Source: Sabellastarte sp. h YS-2021 (Eukaryota; Annelida; Polychaeta; Sabellida; Sabellidae). Taken from it: DNA of 64,000 nt. The stretch spans positions 92,788,537-92,852,536 of the forward strand of contig OZ024936.1 in the NCBI GenBank assembly GCA_964017235.1, given 5' to 3'. The position numbers were made by a program, and so were the translations under genes. How positions within the stretch are numbered: the first letter of the stretch is position 1; every line of letters starts with the position of its first letter. Of this stretch, positions 46,600 to 56,459 are shown in pieces. Under the pieces are notes generated by a model. It was not told the DNA's origin. It saw nothing but the letters and a program-made list of their open reading frames with translations, and searched no databases.

Positions 46600-47262
46600 T
46601 GTTGACTCTTGACACACAGAGATATTATCATCAACTAGCAATGTTTTTACACCTAATTCTGCATCAGAGTTTTTTACTTTTACTAGGCAATACATTCCAT
46701 TTTCTTCTGAAAAAATGTTGCAGTAGTCGTCGTACCCTTGTCATAAACAGTTCATGTAATCTTCAAATTTGTCCATTTTGCTTCGTCCTTTTCTCTGCGA
46801 GATTCTTTTCAAACATATTGCAACATCTGTATCGATGTAATCTAGCCTATTGCAGCCTAACTTGCAGGATTGAGGCAGAGTGTCTGTTATATATTGTTGA
46901 ACGATATCTGTCAAGTAATCGTATTGAAAGTCGTTCAGAAAATCCATTTCATATTGAGTATTTGCAAACAGTTGAATGCTGTACATATTTATAACCGATA
47001 TGCAAAGTCCATCTGAACAAGGGTGTGAACTGTCACTGAACATTTTCCTGTAAACTTCGCATTTATAAAGTTGAGTAAACCCACAGTTGATGTGAGGATT
47101 TCCATAAAACTCCTCTAGAGGCTTATGGAATTTATAATTTTTAACTTTGGAGCTGGGCTCTTCAATAAACCTAGCATTCTTGAAACAATCCTCCTCTTTA
47201 ATTTTTCCGAATAGAAAAGTTTTTCCAGCACCCATAATTCCCTCTGTGGTTACCAGTTTCAT
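46600..47262 (-). pseudogene. Polinton-1 deoxynucleoside kinase-like gene, copy a
   Basis: P-loop GIMGAGKT at residues 8-15, then EEPSS near 34-38 (substrate-site EP motif), PLEEFYGNP, a FTQLYKCEVYRKMF helix with the usual Q and R, a MYSIQLFANTQYE segment in the ERS region (its Arg is lost here), and DYIDTDVAICLKRISQR with the Arg-rich lid (about 153-160). A TGA at 46,740-46,742 interrupts the C-terminal FEDYMNC..YDDYCNIF helix region. About 210 codons, the normal size. It would phosphorylate deoxynucleosides for element replication. Confidence 0.7.
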
Positions 47263-47268
47263 CTTTTA

Positions 47269-47861
47269 TTATGATATTTTTAAAAGTCTTTCAACTTTTC
47301 TCACAAGAACTTCATCCTCATCAATGTTAATCACTTTCTCGACGCTGTCAGTTCCATTTTGTTCCACAAAAATGCAATAATACTCGTCGTACTCTTTTTG
47401 GCGACAATGCAGGTAGTCCCTTAATTCTATCATGGTGCTTTCTTCTTTTCATTGTAATATCTGCCCCAAACATCATTCAACATCCGTGACTACGTACACC
47501 AGCTTGTTGCAACCTAACCCACAGTCTTTGTTGAGTGTTTCCCTAATTTTTTCGTGTACTTGATCTGTAAGATAATCATGTTTAAAATCTGTTAGGTATC
47601 CTCTTTCATACTGAATGTTAATGAAAATAACTGTGCTGTACAAGTTTCTCTTGGATATGAGGTAATCCATGTTGTTGGTTTTGTGTAGGTTTTCTAAGTA
47701 TAAGTCTCCTAAGACATTTAAGAAGTAGTGTTGACAAACTGCAGCATTTTTCACTGGGTCACTGTAATATTCCCCAATGGATTATGCCGTAAATAGTTTT
47801 AAAATATGAATAGATAACTTTTTCCAGCACCCATGATTCCATCAATGCTAAGTAACTTCAT
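47269..47861 (-). pseudogene. Polinton-1 deoxynucleoside kinase-like gene, copy b
   Basis: Tandem paralog of copy a, ending 7 bp before it. P-loop GIMGAGKS directly after the start at 47,861, then a break and loss of the EP-motif part. PLGEYYSDP, SKRNLYSTVIFINIQYERGY (ERS-like region with its Arg kept) and KLVYVVTDVE follow. Two in-frame TGAs flank the lid position. The C-terminal LRDYLHCRQKEYDEYYCIF matches copy a. The start overlaps the end of the PC4-like gene. Divergence between copies shows an old duplication. Confidence 0.65.
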
Positions 47862-48153
47862 TACTCTGAATCAATGTCGCTGCTTTCAGGTGTAGTATTG
47901 TAAGGGGAGTCACAACCATCTTCCATTTTGTCGGGTGTCTCAGGCTTTTTTTCTGTTTCTTTCCCTCATATTTCTTTATAATATCTAACAACGAGGGTAA
48001 AATCTTCTTCAGCTTTTTCAACTCGCTATAGTTAAACGTCATATTTTTTCTCGAGAACTGGTCAGAAAAGTGACAGTACAGTTTCCCTTTGAATTTAGTG
48101 ACAGAAGCCCTTTTACAAGCATTTATTTTGAAAGTTTTTGCTTTGAATCCCAT
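47848..48153 (-). CDS. Polinton-1 PC4-like ssDNA-binding protein
   Basis: An intact 101-residue frame. The segment SVTKFKGKLYCHFSD, then KNMTFNYSELKKLKKILPSL, resembles the PC4/p15 fold: the R-V-x-KFKGK-L strand, a lost middle loop, then the final L-x-x-LKK-x-LP helix. A Lys-rich stretch (KKYEGKKQKKS) follows. A single-strand DNA-binding helper to the adjacent polymerase is a natural guess. It overlaps the end of PolB and the start of kinase b. The match is by motif recall. Confidence 0.45.
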   Translation of the reverse strand: MGFKAKTFKINACKRASVTKFKGKLYCHFSDQFSRKNMTFNYSELKKLKKILPSLLDIIKKYEGKKQKKSLRHPTKWKMVVTPLTILHLKAATLIQSNEVT

Positions 48154-51126
48154 CTTGCTATTCGATGATCTCCATAGGCTAAGGAAGTAATACCGTCGTC
48201 TAGTATATATCTTTTGTCATCAAATGCACTGAGGGCTATTTTTTCTGTATCCACTATGTAGAGTTTGTGTTTGAAACTTTGTATTGCAGAAAAGTGAACA
48301 GTTTTCGGTCAGTTTTTTCTCAAAGTATGCAGGTAGTATGCATGTACTAGTTCATTAGCAGCTGCCTTTGGTACTCATTTGGCTCTATGGATGGTGTCAC
48401 AGGAATATAATATGGAATATTGTTTTGATTTTAAACCCACAAACTCTGTTAATTCTTTCGATCCGTATTCCATTTTAAAAAAACTTTTTTTCTTAAGTTT
48501 CTAGTGTGGTACAGTGGATGTGTGGTTGGAAAATTGGAAAAATCAAAGTACTTAGAGTTAACTCTGTATATATCATTTGGTGTAGGAGCTGATTCATTGT
48601 TTGCAACAATTTTTAACAAGAAAGAATCCGTGTCACTGTATAATGGATGTACTGTATACCATGTACCAAAAATTTTTGGAAGAAATAGATACAAAAATTG
48701 ATACATAACTTTCTTTCCTAATTCTAAAACTGTGAATCCTATGAAAATTGGTTTGTCCAATTTAACTGTATGATTTTTCAGTTCCACTGCTGCAATTTTT
48801 GGGCCGAGTAACTCCACTCTTTGAAATGTAGGTTTGTTTGCAAATTTCAGAAGTTTTTCAGAACAATTCACTAGTCTGACTTTTCTTCTTTTGAACATAT
48901 TTTCTACGGTTTTTCTATAAAGAGCATTGTTTGCCATTTTTAGATGGTTGCTCTCAAATTCTGAGTTGGCCGCCTTTCTTCTTTCAATATTGAACTCAAT
49001 AAATGACCCCATAAATGCCTTCTGTTCAAACCTGAGAACTCTGTGAATTTTTGTCAGTTTGAGTCCGAGCTTTAAGTACAGTTTAAGTAGTTCGAAATGT
49101 ATTACATAATTTTTCTTGTCCTCTAATGTTTGAACTAATTTTTCTGCATTGCTGAACAAGTTTTTCATATCACTCGATCTTTGGATATTTTTTTGTTGCA
49201 GGGACTGAGTTCATCGTATTTTATTTTCTTCTTGATCAGTGTCAGTGGAAAATCCGAATGTTTGACATGAAAATTCTCTGGGTATACCAAGTCAACCCTC
49301 TAAAATGTACCCTGGGTCACTATTTGATGCCGTGTTTTCCATGTGGAAGTTTGAAATTTCATTCTTTTCTAACCACCTAAATTTACCAACAGGTAGTTTT
49401 TTGACAAACAGTAGGCATTTTATCAATTGCAGTCAAACATATGAAGGTAACTTAACGGTTCTGCGTCGTTGTAGTCTGGTACTGTTGGATAGTTTGCTTT
49501 TGCATACCTTGTGTACTGACCAGAGATACCACCCCTAATAACTTTCTGTATGAATTCATATTGTTCAAGGTCAGTGATCAGTTCGAGTTTTACTTTGGTT
49601 TGAAGCAACATTGCATCAAACGAGAAACTTGGTAGGCTTAAGTATTTGCAATGTCTAACCCGTACAGTTTATGGTTTATTGCTCTGAAATTTTCAAAAAC
49701 ATCTGCCAGTAAGGTCACATCTAATTTCAGGTACGCCTCTCAGTATTCCCCTAAATTTGAACATTTTAAAAGTATTTCAGCTTGCACCTATTACAAGCTA
49801 TACCAAGTACATTCCCCAAAGGGTGTTCTTCTGTGACCTTGGGGCTTTGCAAGTGGTTGTGATCCCTACACTTTTTGTCACCATTAAAAGCTGAATCACA
49901 TATATAACACTGAGTAGCCTTTTTCAACATTTGCCAAGTTTCTGCAGTGTTGGTCATGGGGTATCTGCATTCGTTCAAAATTACATTGCTGCGACTTTGC
50001 TCTTCCATCAACATTTCAATAGCTTTTTTGGCACAATTTTCTCCTGTGTAACACCTCACAGGTCCGTTGAATTTGTCATTTACATGATATACATGTTTCA
50101 TGCCAACGCTTAGTTGTTTATGCTGGGTGTTAAATTGAGTTTTTCCACTTGCTCTTTTGTTGGTCACTCGGCTCTGATATGTCTCAAAATCCATGTATAT
50201 GACAAAGGGTGCCATGAATTTTTTCTCATAGTTTCTAAATTGTAACAGGTCCTCACCAGATCCCAGATGGTACTTTTCCTTTAGGTTTGACCGCATTTAT
50301 ACTACAAGAGTTTTCATGTTCTTTCAGAGCTTTGTCAAACAGGTTTTGCAGTAATAACCTTTTTTCCTGTTTGAACATCGAAAACCACAAAGAAGTTCTT
50401 TCAGAGCTTTGTCAAACAGGTTTTGCAGTAATAACCTTTTTTCCTGTTTGAACATCGAAAACCACAAAGAAATCTGGAAAGACTCCTTATTGTGTAGTAA
50501 TGTCCTTTGTATAACAATATATTTACGTGATGTTTCTTGTTTTCTTCAGAACTTATGTGTAGCACCCCGGGTTCATGAGATACCAGGTTAATCTCATAAC
50601 AATTTATAGAAACATCATTTTGTTCTTCAAACAGTTGGATACTATCCAGTGTCATGGGTAGCAAAATTCCATTCATGTTGAAATTTTCCACCAAGGTTTT
50701 GTACTGACTCGCACGACCTGCATTCTTTGTAGCTGGTTGTAAGATACCAGCTGCTACTGAGTACAGGAAGCATTGGTTTTCTGGGGAAGATAAGTCGAGT
50801 AAACAGTGTTTGTTTTTCAGAAAGTTTGGAAGGTTTCCTTGTTTACACCCACCCAAAATTGGGGCGTACTTCACTGTTTTCAATTCAAGACTATAAATCT
50901 TGACTAGGTTCCAATTACTTCCATGGTGAAGAAATGTTTCTAATCTAGATGCTACCTCTTTATTTAATTCGGATATAATCTTTTTGATATGTACCTTCGT
51001 AAGAATTCCCCTTGTTTCCGATGTAAAGTACGGTTTGATGTAAACAAAATCATCTTCTGTTTGCCTGTACTTTTTAAGTTTTACCCTCAGTGACAGTTGT
51101 ATCTTTATACTCTTCAATTTACGCAA
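48123..51126 (-). pseudogene. Polinton-1 protein-primed DNA polymerase B
   Basis: About 1000 codons in pieces. N-terminal domain LKTVKYAPILGGCKQGNLPN and ENQCFLYSVAAG (50.8-50.9 kb). Exonuclease box FVIYMDFETY (about 50.19 kb). A C-x2-C...DHNHL...C-x2-C zinc/HNH-like insert (about 49.8-49.9 kb). IRGGISGQYTRYAKANYP before motif A (YLHMFD). KMANNALYRKT at motif B with Arg where Gly is usual. YSDTDSF catalytic motif C (about 48.63 kb). The C-terminus has IALSAFDDKRYIL. Broken by a 77-bp duplication, several frameshifts and two late TGAs. Confidence 0.85.
50318..50471. repeat. 77-bp tandem duplication inside PolB
   Basis: The block starting GTTCTTTCAGAGCTTTGTC at 50,318 repeats at 50,395, essentially identical. 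A 77-bp unit shifts the frame. It falls between the polymerase N-terminal domain and the exonuclease. Confidence 0.9.
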
Positions 51127-51221
51127 TGCTTTTTAATTTTGTTTTTGACCATCGGGTAAGATTTTGGTAAATACATTTCCACATCTCTTTGCTTGTACCT
51201 GGAAAGTTTAATTCTGTACTC

Positions 51222-51980
51222 TTATATACATCTTTGAATTTGTGATGTTGCATTTTTGTAATCCGGTTGGAATAAAGAGAGCCTGATTGTCACCTTTCCA
51301 AAATGAAAATGAATCAGGTCTCCCGTTGTATCTGTGATTTTAATTTCAATTTTACTTAGTACATTTCCTATCACAGGTATATAGTTTAAAATAGGAAGAG
51401 TCCTGTGAGTATATTGTGAATCGAGACAAGTGTCACAGTGAATAATTCCTAAAATTGGGACATTTTTATCTCCCACACAAGTAGGGTAGACAATAGCGCA
51501 TTAGATGTAAAGACTGAAAGTGAGCAAATTGATGTCAGGTACCACATCACTTACATATGCTCTTGGTAAAGGGGTTCTGTTTCCTACATTTGCAAATAGT
51601 ACCTTGTAAAAAAATGCAAAAATATTTGCCAGCTTTCTGTGGATCTCTATTGTCTCTTCGCTCTCTCCAATAATTTCACACAACCCAGTCCTGTTGTTTA
51701 CCCGCAAGGTGGATTTCATCTTTGCACTTTTGATAGCCTCATTGATTACCCGTATTAATTGATCTATATTGCGGTAATTTTTACCAGGGATCGTCCTGTT
51801 ATAAAACTTTGTGGGTTAAGCCCAAAATAATATTAATAATACACTGATAAACTAATATAGGTGTTATTGTTATTCCCGGTTGTACAGTTAACCCATGTTT
51901 CACAAACACATCTAAATCTCTCCATTTTAGTACATAATTTCTCCATCAACTAGGAAAATTATGTCTTTCCCATTGTCCAT
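51222..51980 (-). pseudogene. Polinton-1 penton-like protein
   Basis: The middle part has IPGKNYRNIDQLIRVINEAI, like the IPEDIYADIKDLIKTLN block of Polinton-2, then LCEIIGESEETIEIHRKLAN. An in-frame TAA (51,501-51,503) precedes VPILGIIHCDTCLD, in the place of the YVYCD block, and LSKIEIKITDTTGDL then GKVTIRLSLF, the family's closing strands. The N-terminal WEV box was not found and there are stops before 51.8 kb. It lies upstream of PolB rather than beside the capsid gene. Confidence 0.55.
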
Positions 51981-52007
51981 TATTACTGTTTCTTACAAGT
52001 ATTTCTT

Positions 52008-52439
52008 TTACTGGTAACAGAGTATAAGGTTTTTTGTACACCAATGCCCCCCCAAAAAATGTTTGCTTAGAAATCTTTGAATGGCAAATTCTAGATAATT
52101 CCAAGAAACTTTTTCAAACACATATTTCTCAGTAAACTGTTCCCACAGCCACTTGGGGAGTAATCTAACATTTAGGTTGAATTGATAAATTTTTGAAAAA
52201 CAGAGTTCTTTCAATGTCACAAGTTGATCATTTTTAAAAAGTTTGTATCTGATGCTGTCTGCAAGCTCAACAACATCTCTCGTAATTTCTGTATCAGGAA
52301 ATAACTGTAATCCTTTTTCTATATACGGATACAAGTAATACCATTCAAAGTGGTAACCGCAATCACACATGCCTTTGTTCTTATACCTAAATGACATCAT
52401 GGTTACTTTATTTTTTTGTGTTGCAACAGAATGACACAT
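52008..52439 (-). CDS. Polinton-1 unrecognised protein U3
   Basis: A 143-residue frame: a small Cys pair (MCDCGYHFEWYYLYP), hydrophobic and aromatic residues, and an end HFLGGHWCTKNLILCYQ. No known family. It lies between U2 and the penton-like gene on the same strand, so it is probably an element gene. Confidence 0.4.
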   Translation of the reverse strand: MCHSVATQKNKVTMMSFRYKNKGMCDCGYHFEWYYLYPYIEKGLQLFPDTEITRDVVELADSIRYKLFKNDQLVTLKELCFSKIYQFNLNVRLLPKWLWEQFTEKYVFEKVSWNYLEFAIQRFLSKHFLGGHWCTKNLILCYQ

Positions 52440-52459
52440 AGGCTTTTATTTGGTCATTA

Positions 52460-52732
52460 TTAATTTTTGGTTTTTCTACCCTTCAGTTTTTTTATAGACT
52501 GTGCCCTCGATAGTAAACTACAATGTAACTGACATTTCACATCGCAGGATAATTCTTCAGTTTTTAAATTTTGTGGCAAAAAGGAATTTATCGAAGATAT
52601 TGTTTTCTTCAAAATTTGGTTAAGTTTTTCCACATTATCAGTTAGGTTGATCAAATTTTCTTTTACAATGTTATGGTAATGCTGTAAATCATTCTGCTCT
52701 GTAAATTGTTCAAGGTTGTCACGGTTTGTCAA
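52460..52732 (-). CDS. Polinton-1 unrecognised protein U2
   Basis: A 90-residue frame, acidic then basic, with a heptad-like LTDNVEKLNQILKKTISSIN stretch (possible coiled coil), two close Cys groups and a basic KLKGRKTKN end. It overlaps U1 by 14 bp, the packing seen across this element. Function unknown. Confidence 0.4.
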   Translation of the reverse strand: MTNRDNLEQFTEQNDLQHYHNIVKENLINLTDNVEKLNQILKKTISSINSFLPQNLKTEELSCDVKCQLHCSLLSRAQSIKKLKGRKTKN

Positions 52733-53663
52733 TCTGTGGACTTTTACATTTCATAAATGGGTTTCTGTTTTTCAATTCTGAAATTTTTAACGGTATCTTT
52801 CTTTTATGTACTGGTTCTGCAGAGCAAGTTTGTGTAGGTCTAGGACAATTGAATTCTGCTTCTTTTGCTTTTTTACACACTGGTTCTACCAATTCGGAAT
52901 CAGAGGATAAAGGAAAGACAGATTCGTTGTTTTTGTAAAATTCCACAGACCCGTCCTCAGAGGTTTTTAAAAGATACAAATCCCCCTTCAAATTTGTTTT
53001 TGAAACATAGGTTTTAATACAGTCCTTCGTGAAGTGTCTGGTGAAGAAGGCACATAATTTCTCTGACAAAATGTCCATAAATCTGTCTATCGAATTAAAA
53101 GAAACAATATTTCTACATTTTAGTGCTTGATTATCTGTTTCTTCAATAGATTCGATGAACATATCCTTTAATTTTTTATATAGTGTTGGTTCATCAGTGA
53201 TATTGTTGAATGTTTGATAAAAATATGTGTAGTAATCTGTGAGGAAAGAGAGATGTATATCCTGCCACAAAAGGTGAGCTAAAGTCTGAAGGTACTTCAT
53301 TATAAATGCTTGCGTTAAGTATGTATTCATGGTGATGTCCTGGCTAGCTGAAAGGAAAATTTTTTTAATACTCGGTACTTTTTCGATCAGTTTGGTGCAA
53401 CCGGTAACTTTTAAACAGTTGTTTTGTTGTGAGTATACGGTGAATACCAAACTGTCTTTTGTGTATTTAGTAGAGATGTGTTCCTTTGTTTCTAAGTCTG
53501 CTATTCTTTGAAAATACTTTTGAAATTCGGTATGGTTAATTTCCTTCTCACCGAGATATAAAACTTTGATTTCCCAATGATAATTTAAAGTTTTGAGTAT
53601 CACTAGTTCAACTATTGATTTCACTAGATAAGGTTGTATGTAGTTCTGTATAAAATATTTCAC
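52719..53663 (-). CDS. Polinton-1 unrecognised protein U1
   Basis: An intact 314-residue frame. The N-terminal two thirds are mixed alpha/beta with many aromatic residues (LTDYYTYFYQTFNNI, FMDILSEKLCAFFTRHF). The C-terminal third is Ser/Glu/Lys-rich and probably disordered (SSDSELVEPVCKKAKEAE, HKRKIPLKI). No family recognised. A plausible terminal-protein or regulatory gene by position at the end opposite the protease, but that is a guess. Confidence 0.45.
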   Translation of the reverse strand: MKYFIQNYIQPYLVKSIVELVILKTLNYHWEIKVLYLGEKEINHTEFQKYFQRIADLETKEHISTKYTKDSLVFTVYSQQNNCLKVTGCTKLIEKVPSIKKIFLSASQDITMNTYLTQAFIMKYLQTLAHLLWQDIHLSFLTDYYTYFYQTFNNITDEPTLYKKLKDMFIESIEETDNQALKCRNIVSFNSIDRFMDILSEKLCAFFTRHFTKDCIKTYVSKTNLKGDLYLLKTSEDGSVEFYKNNESVFPLSSDSELVEPVCKKAKEAEFNCPRPTQTCSAEPVHKRKIPLKISELKNRNPFMKCKSPQIDKP

Positions 53664-53689
53664 TATATCTTCTATTCCACGGCAATTAC

Positions 53690-53899
53690 TTACTGTATTA
53701 ACTTTCTTAAAAATATAAAGCTTCTAGACTTTTTAACAAAATATTTAAAAGTAATATGTAGAAATCTAAAAATTAAAACATCGTGTTGATTCTGTATTAC
53801 AAAAGGGTTCTGTCTAATAAGCTCAGACTTTACAATTGAATCTGTTTCTTTATTTTTGCTAAATATCTCAAATTTTAATAAGATCTGATTTATTTTCAT
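53690..53899 (-). CDS. Possible first gene or exon of Polinton-1
   Basis: A 69-residue frame (MKINQILLKFEIFSKNKET ... YFVKKSRSF), hydrophobic and Lys-rich, just upstream of U1 on the same strand. A GTAAGT follows its end, so it could be spliced to U1, though no acceptor is clear. Low complexity makes a chance frame possible. Confidence 0.2.
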   Translation of the reverse strand: MKINQILLKFEIFSKNKETDSIVKSELIRQNPFVIQNQHDVLIFRFLHITFKYFVKKSRSFIFLRKLIQ

Positions 53900-53974
53900 A
53901 AAGTTATTGAAATAATACTACAACTCTCTGTTTAATTTATCCACCACAAAAAACTTGTGACAACAGATGTATGA

Positions 53975-54800
53975 TAATTAGAAAGTTCTAGAACACAAAA
54001 ACTATGACAAGAAGTGCAAGAAAAAATCTTTAGTAGAAATAATAAAACTACATTCATAAACCTGGCATATATTGGGAAATGACATATTGTTTGTAGAACT
54101 TTCCAGAAAATCATTAGTGTCAAAACACCCTATGATTTTCAGAAAGAGAGATATAATAAATCATTATTTGTAAAGTTCATTGTAAGAAATTTGCAGTGAG
54201 ATGACAGATGAAGATATACTAAAAGTTTCTAGAACACAAGTCCACAAAGGTTACATGTCAAAATAAATTTATCATTAAAGTCAAAAACACCCAGTGTAAA
54301 ATGTTCAGTGGGACGCCTCATGACCATTTGCATTAAATCATTAATTGTAAACCATTTCAAGAAATTTGCAATGCAACGACAGATGAAGACATATTAAGAG
54401 GAAGTTTCTAGAACACAAGTCCGCAAAGTTTAGATCATCAAAAGAAAAATTGATATACTAACAAAAGAAATCAATCAAGTCAAAATGCTCAGTGTTTCTA
54501 CACAGAGAACAATGTTCAATGGGAGAATTCATAGCAATTTGAATACAATAAATCATTAAGACACTATCAAATGTTAAAACAAAGCAGACACTGTTTTACA
54601 GAGAGAAAACAAATATGCTTAGTTTTCAAATAAGGACAGTCTATATTGTAATCATGAATTATAGATTCTAGAATACAAGTCCATAGGGTTGAAAATGTTG
54701 AGATAAAATAACAACCTGCACCTGATGTTCTGCACAGAGAAGCAAGTAATGTTCAGTGGGACAAACGTCAAGAAAATTGATCGATTTAACAAAAAATAAG
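53975..54800. repeat. Diverged tandem repeats flanking Polinton-1
   Basis: The motif TTTCTAGAACACAAGTCC recurs at about 53,985 (partial), 54,226, 54,404 and 54,666, with GACAGATGAAGA preceding two copies and an (T/A)ATGTTCA(G/A)TGGGA block between them. Units are roughly 180-260 bp. They might lie inside the terminal region of the element. Confidence 0.6.
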
Positions 54801-55828
54801 GATGATTAATGATGATTACTGCTTTCTAGAATATCTGAACGTATTATCTGAGGAAAGTTTTTTACTTCATTTTTGTTTTAAAAAAACCCACAACAATAAC
54901 AGTGTTGTAGTAACTAGCACTGGTGAATCAATTAAAACCCAACCTGTGTTTGTACAAAAAAATTAAATAGCAGACATGGCATGGGTGTCTTCCAATAGAG
55001 ACAGTCAATATCATGAAATGAGTCTTTTCTAGAATATTCTCAAAACCATTTATTTCTAGACAGGAAACTGATGCAATAACTAATTGATGCAATCTCTAAA
55101 ACCATTCATCGGGGGATTTATCTGTGTTGTAAATTTCCATAAAAATTGTCAGTTTTATAACATTAGATCAATGCAAGGTGTTCACAGATTCATATATTAC
55201 AATTCATCTCACATTGCTAAGATGTGTAACATTAAACTTAAAAGTTTACTGTCATAATAAATTTGAGAAAATTGACACTTTTATAGCATTTTCAATAAAA
55301 CTAATATATCTTGTTTTAGATTATTTTTTTTTACCTTAGATAAATTTACCTAGTGATGATTAATCACAGTAGCTGTTACACATTGTTTCAGAAAATTGTA
55401 ATATTTTGCCCTCTGAAAATCAAAAACAACACAATTAAAACAAGTTACTACAAAAAAAACAACAACAATAATTTACCTAAAATGTAATACTTCAGTAATA
55501 TATATAAACATCACACTGTGTGACAGGACAAGTAGGTTCAATTTTTGATAGAGCAAAAGGAATGCCTTTTTGTAAAACTTATGGAAAATTTACTCCAATC
55601 TTTAAAAAAAGGGTCATTACTGTATACACATATCATTATTGAGTCATCTTTTCCTTTAAAAGGTGCATTCCATGCACTTTGTACCTCAGTTGGAGAAAAA
55701 GAAGACAGTATAGTAATGTATTTTAACCTAAGATATATTTCAAAGTGTCTTTTTTAGATGTTATTTTAATTTGGAGAGATTTTCTTCAATTAATGTATTA
55801 TTTTATATATTTTTGTTTTTTTGCACAG
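54801..55828. other. AT-rich non-coding; one weak frame
   Basis: No supported gene. A 70-residue plus-strand frame at 55,545-55,757 (LKKGSLLYTHIIIESSFPLK) lies before the candidate exons but cannot be joined to them in phase with an obvious donor. Confidence 0.35.
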
Positions 55829-55861
55829 GGATTATAATCTGACAAACAGAAAGCGAAAAAT
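55829..55861 (+). CDS. Candidate micro-exon 1 (33 nt)
   Basis: Flanked by a long T-rich acceptor ending TTGCACAG and a GTAAGTA donor. In the one open phase it reads DYNLTNRKRK. The phase fits the next candidate exon. Confidence 0.4.
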
Positions 55862-56199
55862 GTAAGTATATTTTATAATAATATTATTTTTCGTATTACC
55901 CATGGTTATTAAAAAGGTCTAAAAAATATTTGTGTGTAGTGACACAACATATAATAATTGGTTCAGTTGGGATATTAACTTGTATGTCAATAATATGACA
56001 GAGGTAAAACAGTTGGTGACATTTTGGTGTACATAGATTACATTATATATGTGGTTTCGTTGGAGATTACCCCGAAATTGTTAATCTACTGCTCTGCAAA
56101 GTAAAAATATTTACCACAATAGAGAACATACTACACTAGGTTAACAGAAGTAGTGTCCCCCAGAACATAGTCCAAGGGATTTGTGTATTTATATTGTAG

Positions 56200-56230
56200 A
56201 GAAGAAGAGAAGAAAGAACTTGTTAAAATT
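56200..56230 (+). CDS. Candidate micro-exon 2 (31 nt)
   Basis: Acceptor TTATATTGTAG and donor GTAAGTATT. In the phase carried from exon 1 it reads EEEKKELVKI, a charged helix-like peptide. Confidence 0.4.
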
Positions 56231-56459
56231 GTAAGTATTCTTCACAATTGGTTAAAGGGTTACTACACAAAAGACAAAAAAAACCTTTAAAACATCATTT
56301 ACATGGTAAATCATTTCCCCAAACAGAATTTTGAAACAAGTCTTTACTAATTACTACATTACTACGGTTAATGACTAAGTAATCAACAATTAAAGAAAAT
56401 ACACCTTTATATATATATATATGAATTATTAATTTTCTGATATTTGTTTTTTATGACAG

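Larger units (their letters stand above)
40546..53900 (-). mobile_element. Polinton-1 (Maverick), near-complete, inactive
   Basis: About 13 kb with the full Polinton core set (PolB, integrase, ATPase, protease, major capsid, penton-like) plus cargo, all on the minus strand and tightly packed. Terminal inverted repeats and 6-bp target duplication were not located, so the limits given are those of the coding content. Confidence 0.8.

Noticed and set aside
53664-53700. Intron joining the 53.7-53.9 kb frame to U1
   Set aside because: A GTAAGT is present but no convincing acceptor lies in the short gap.
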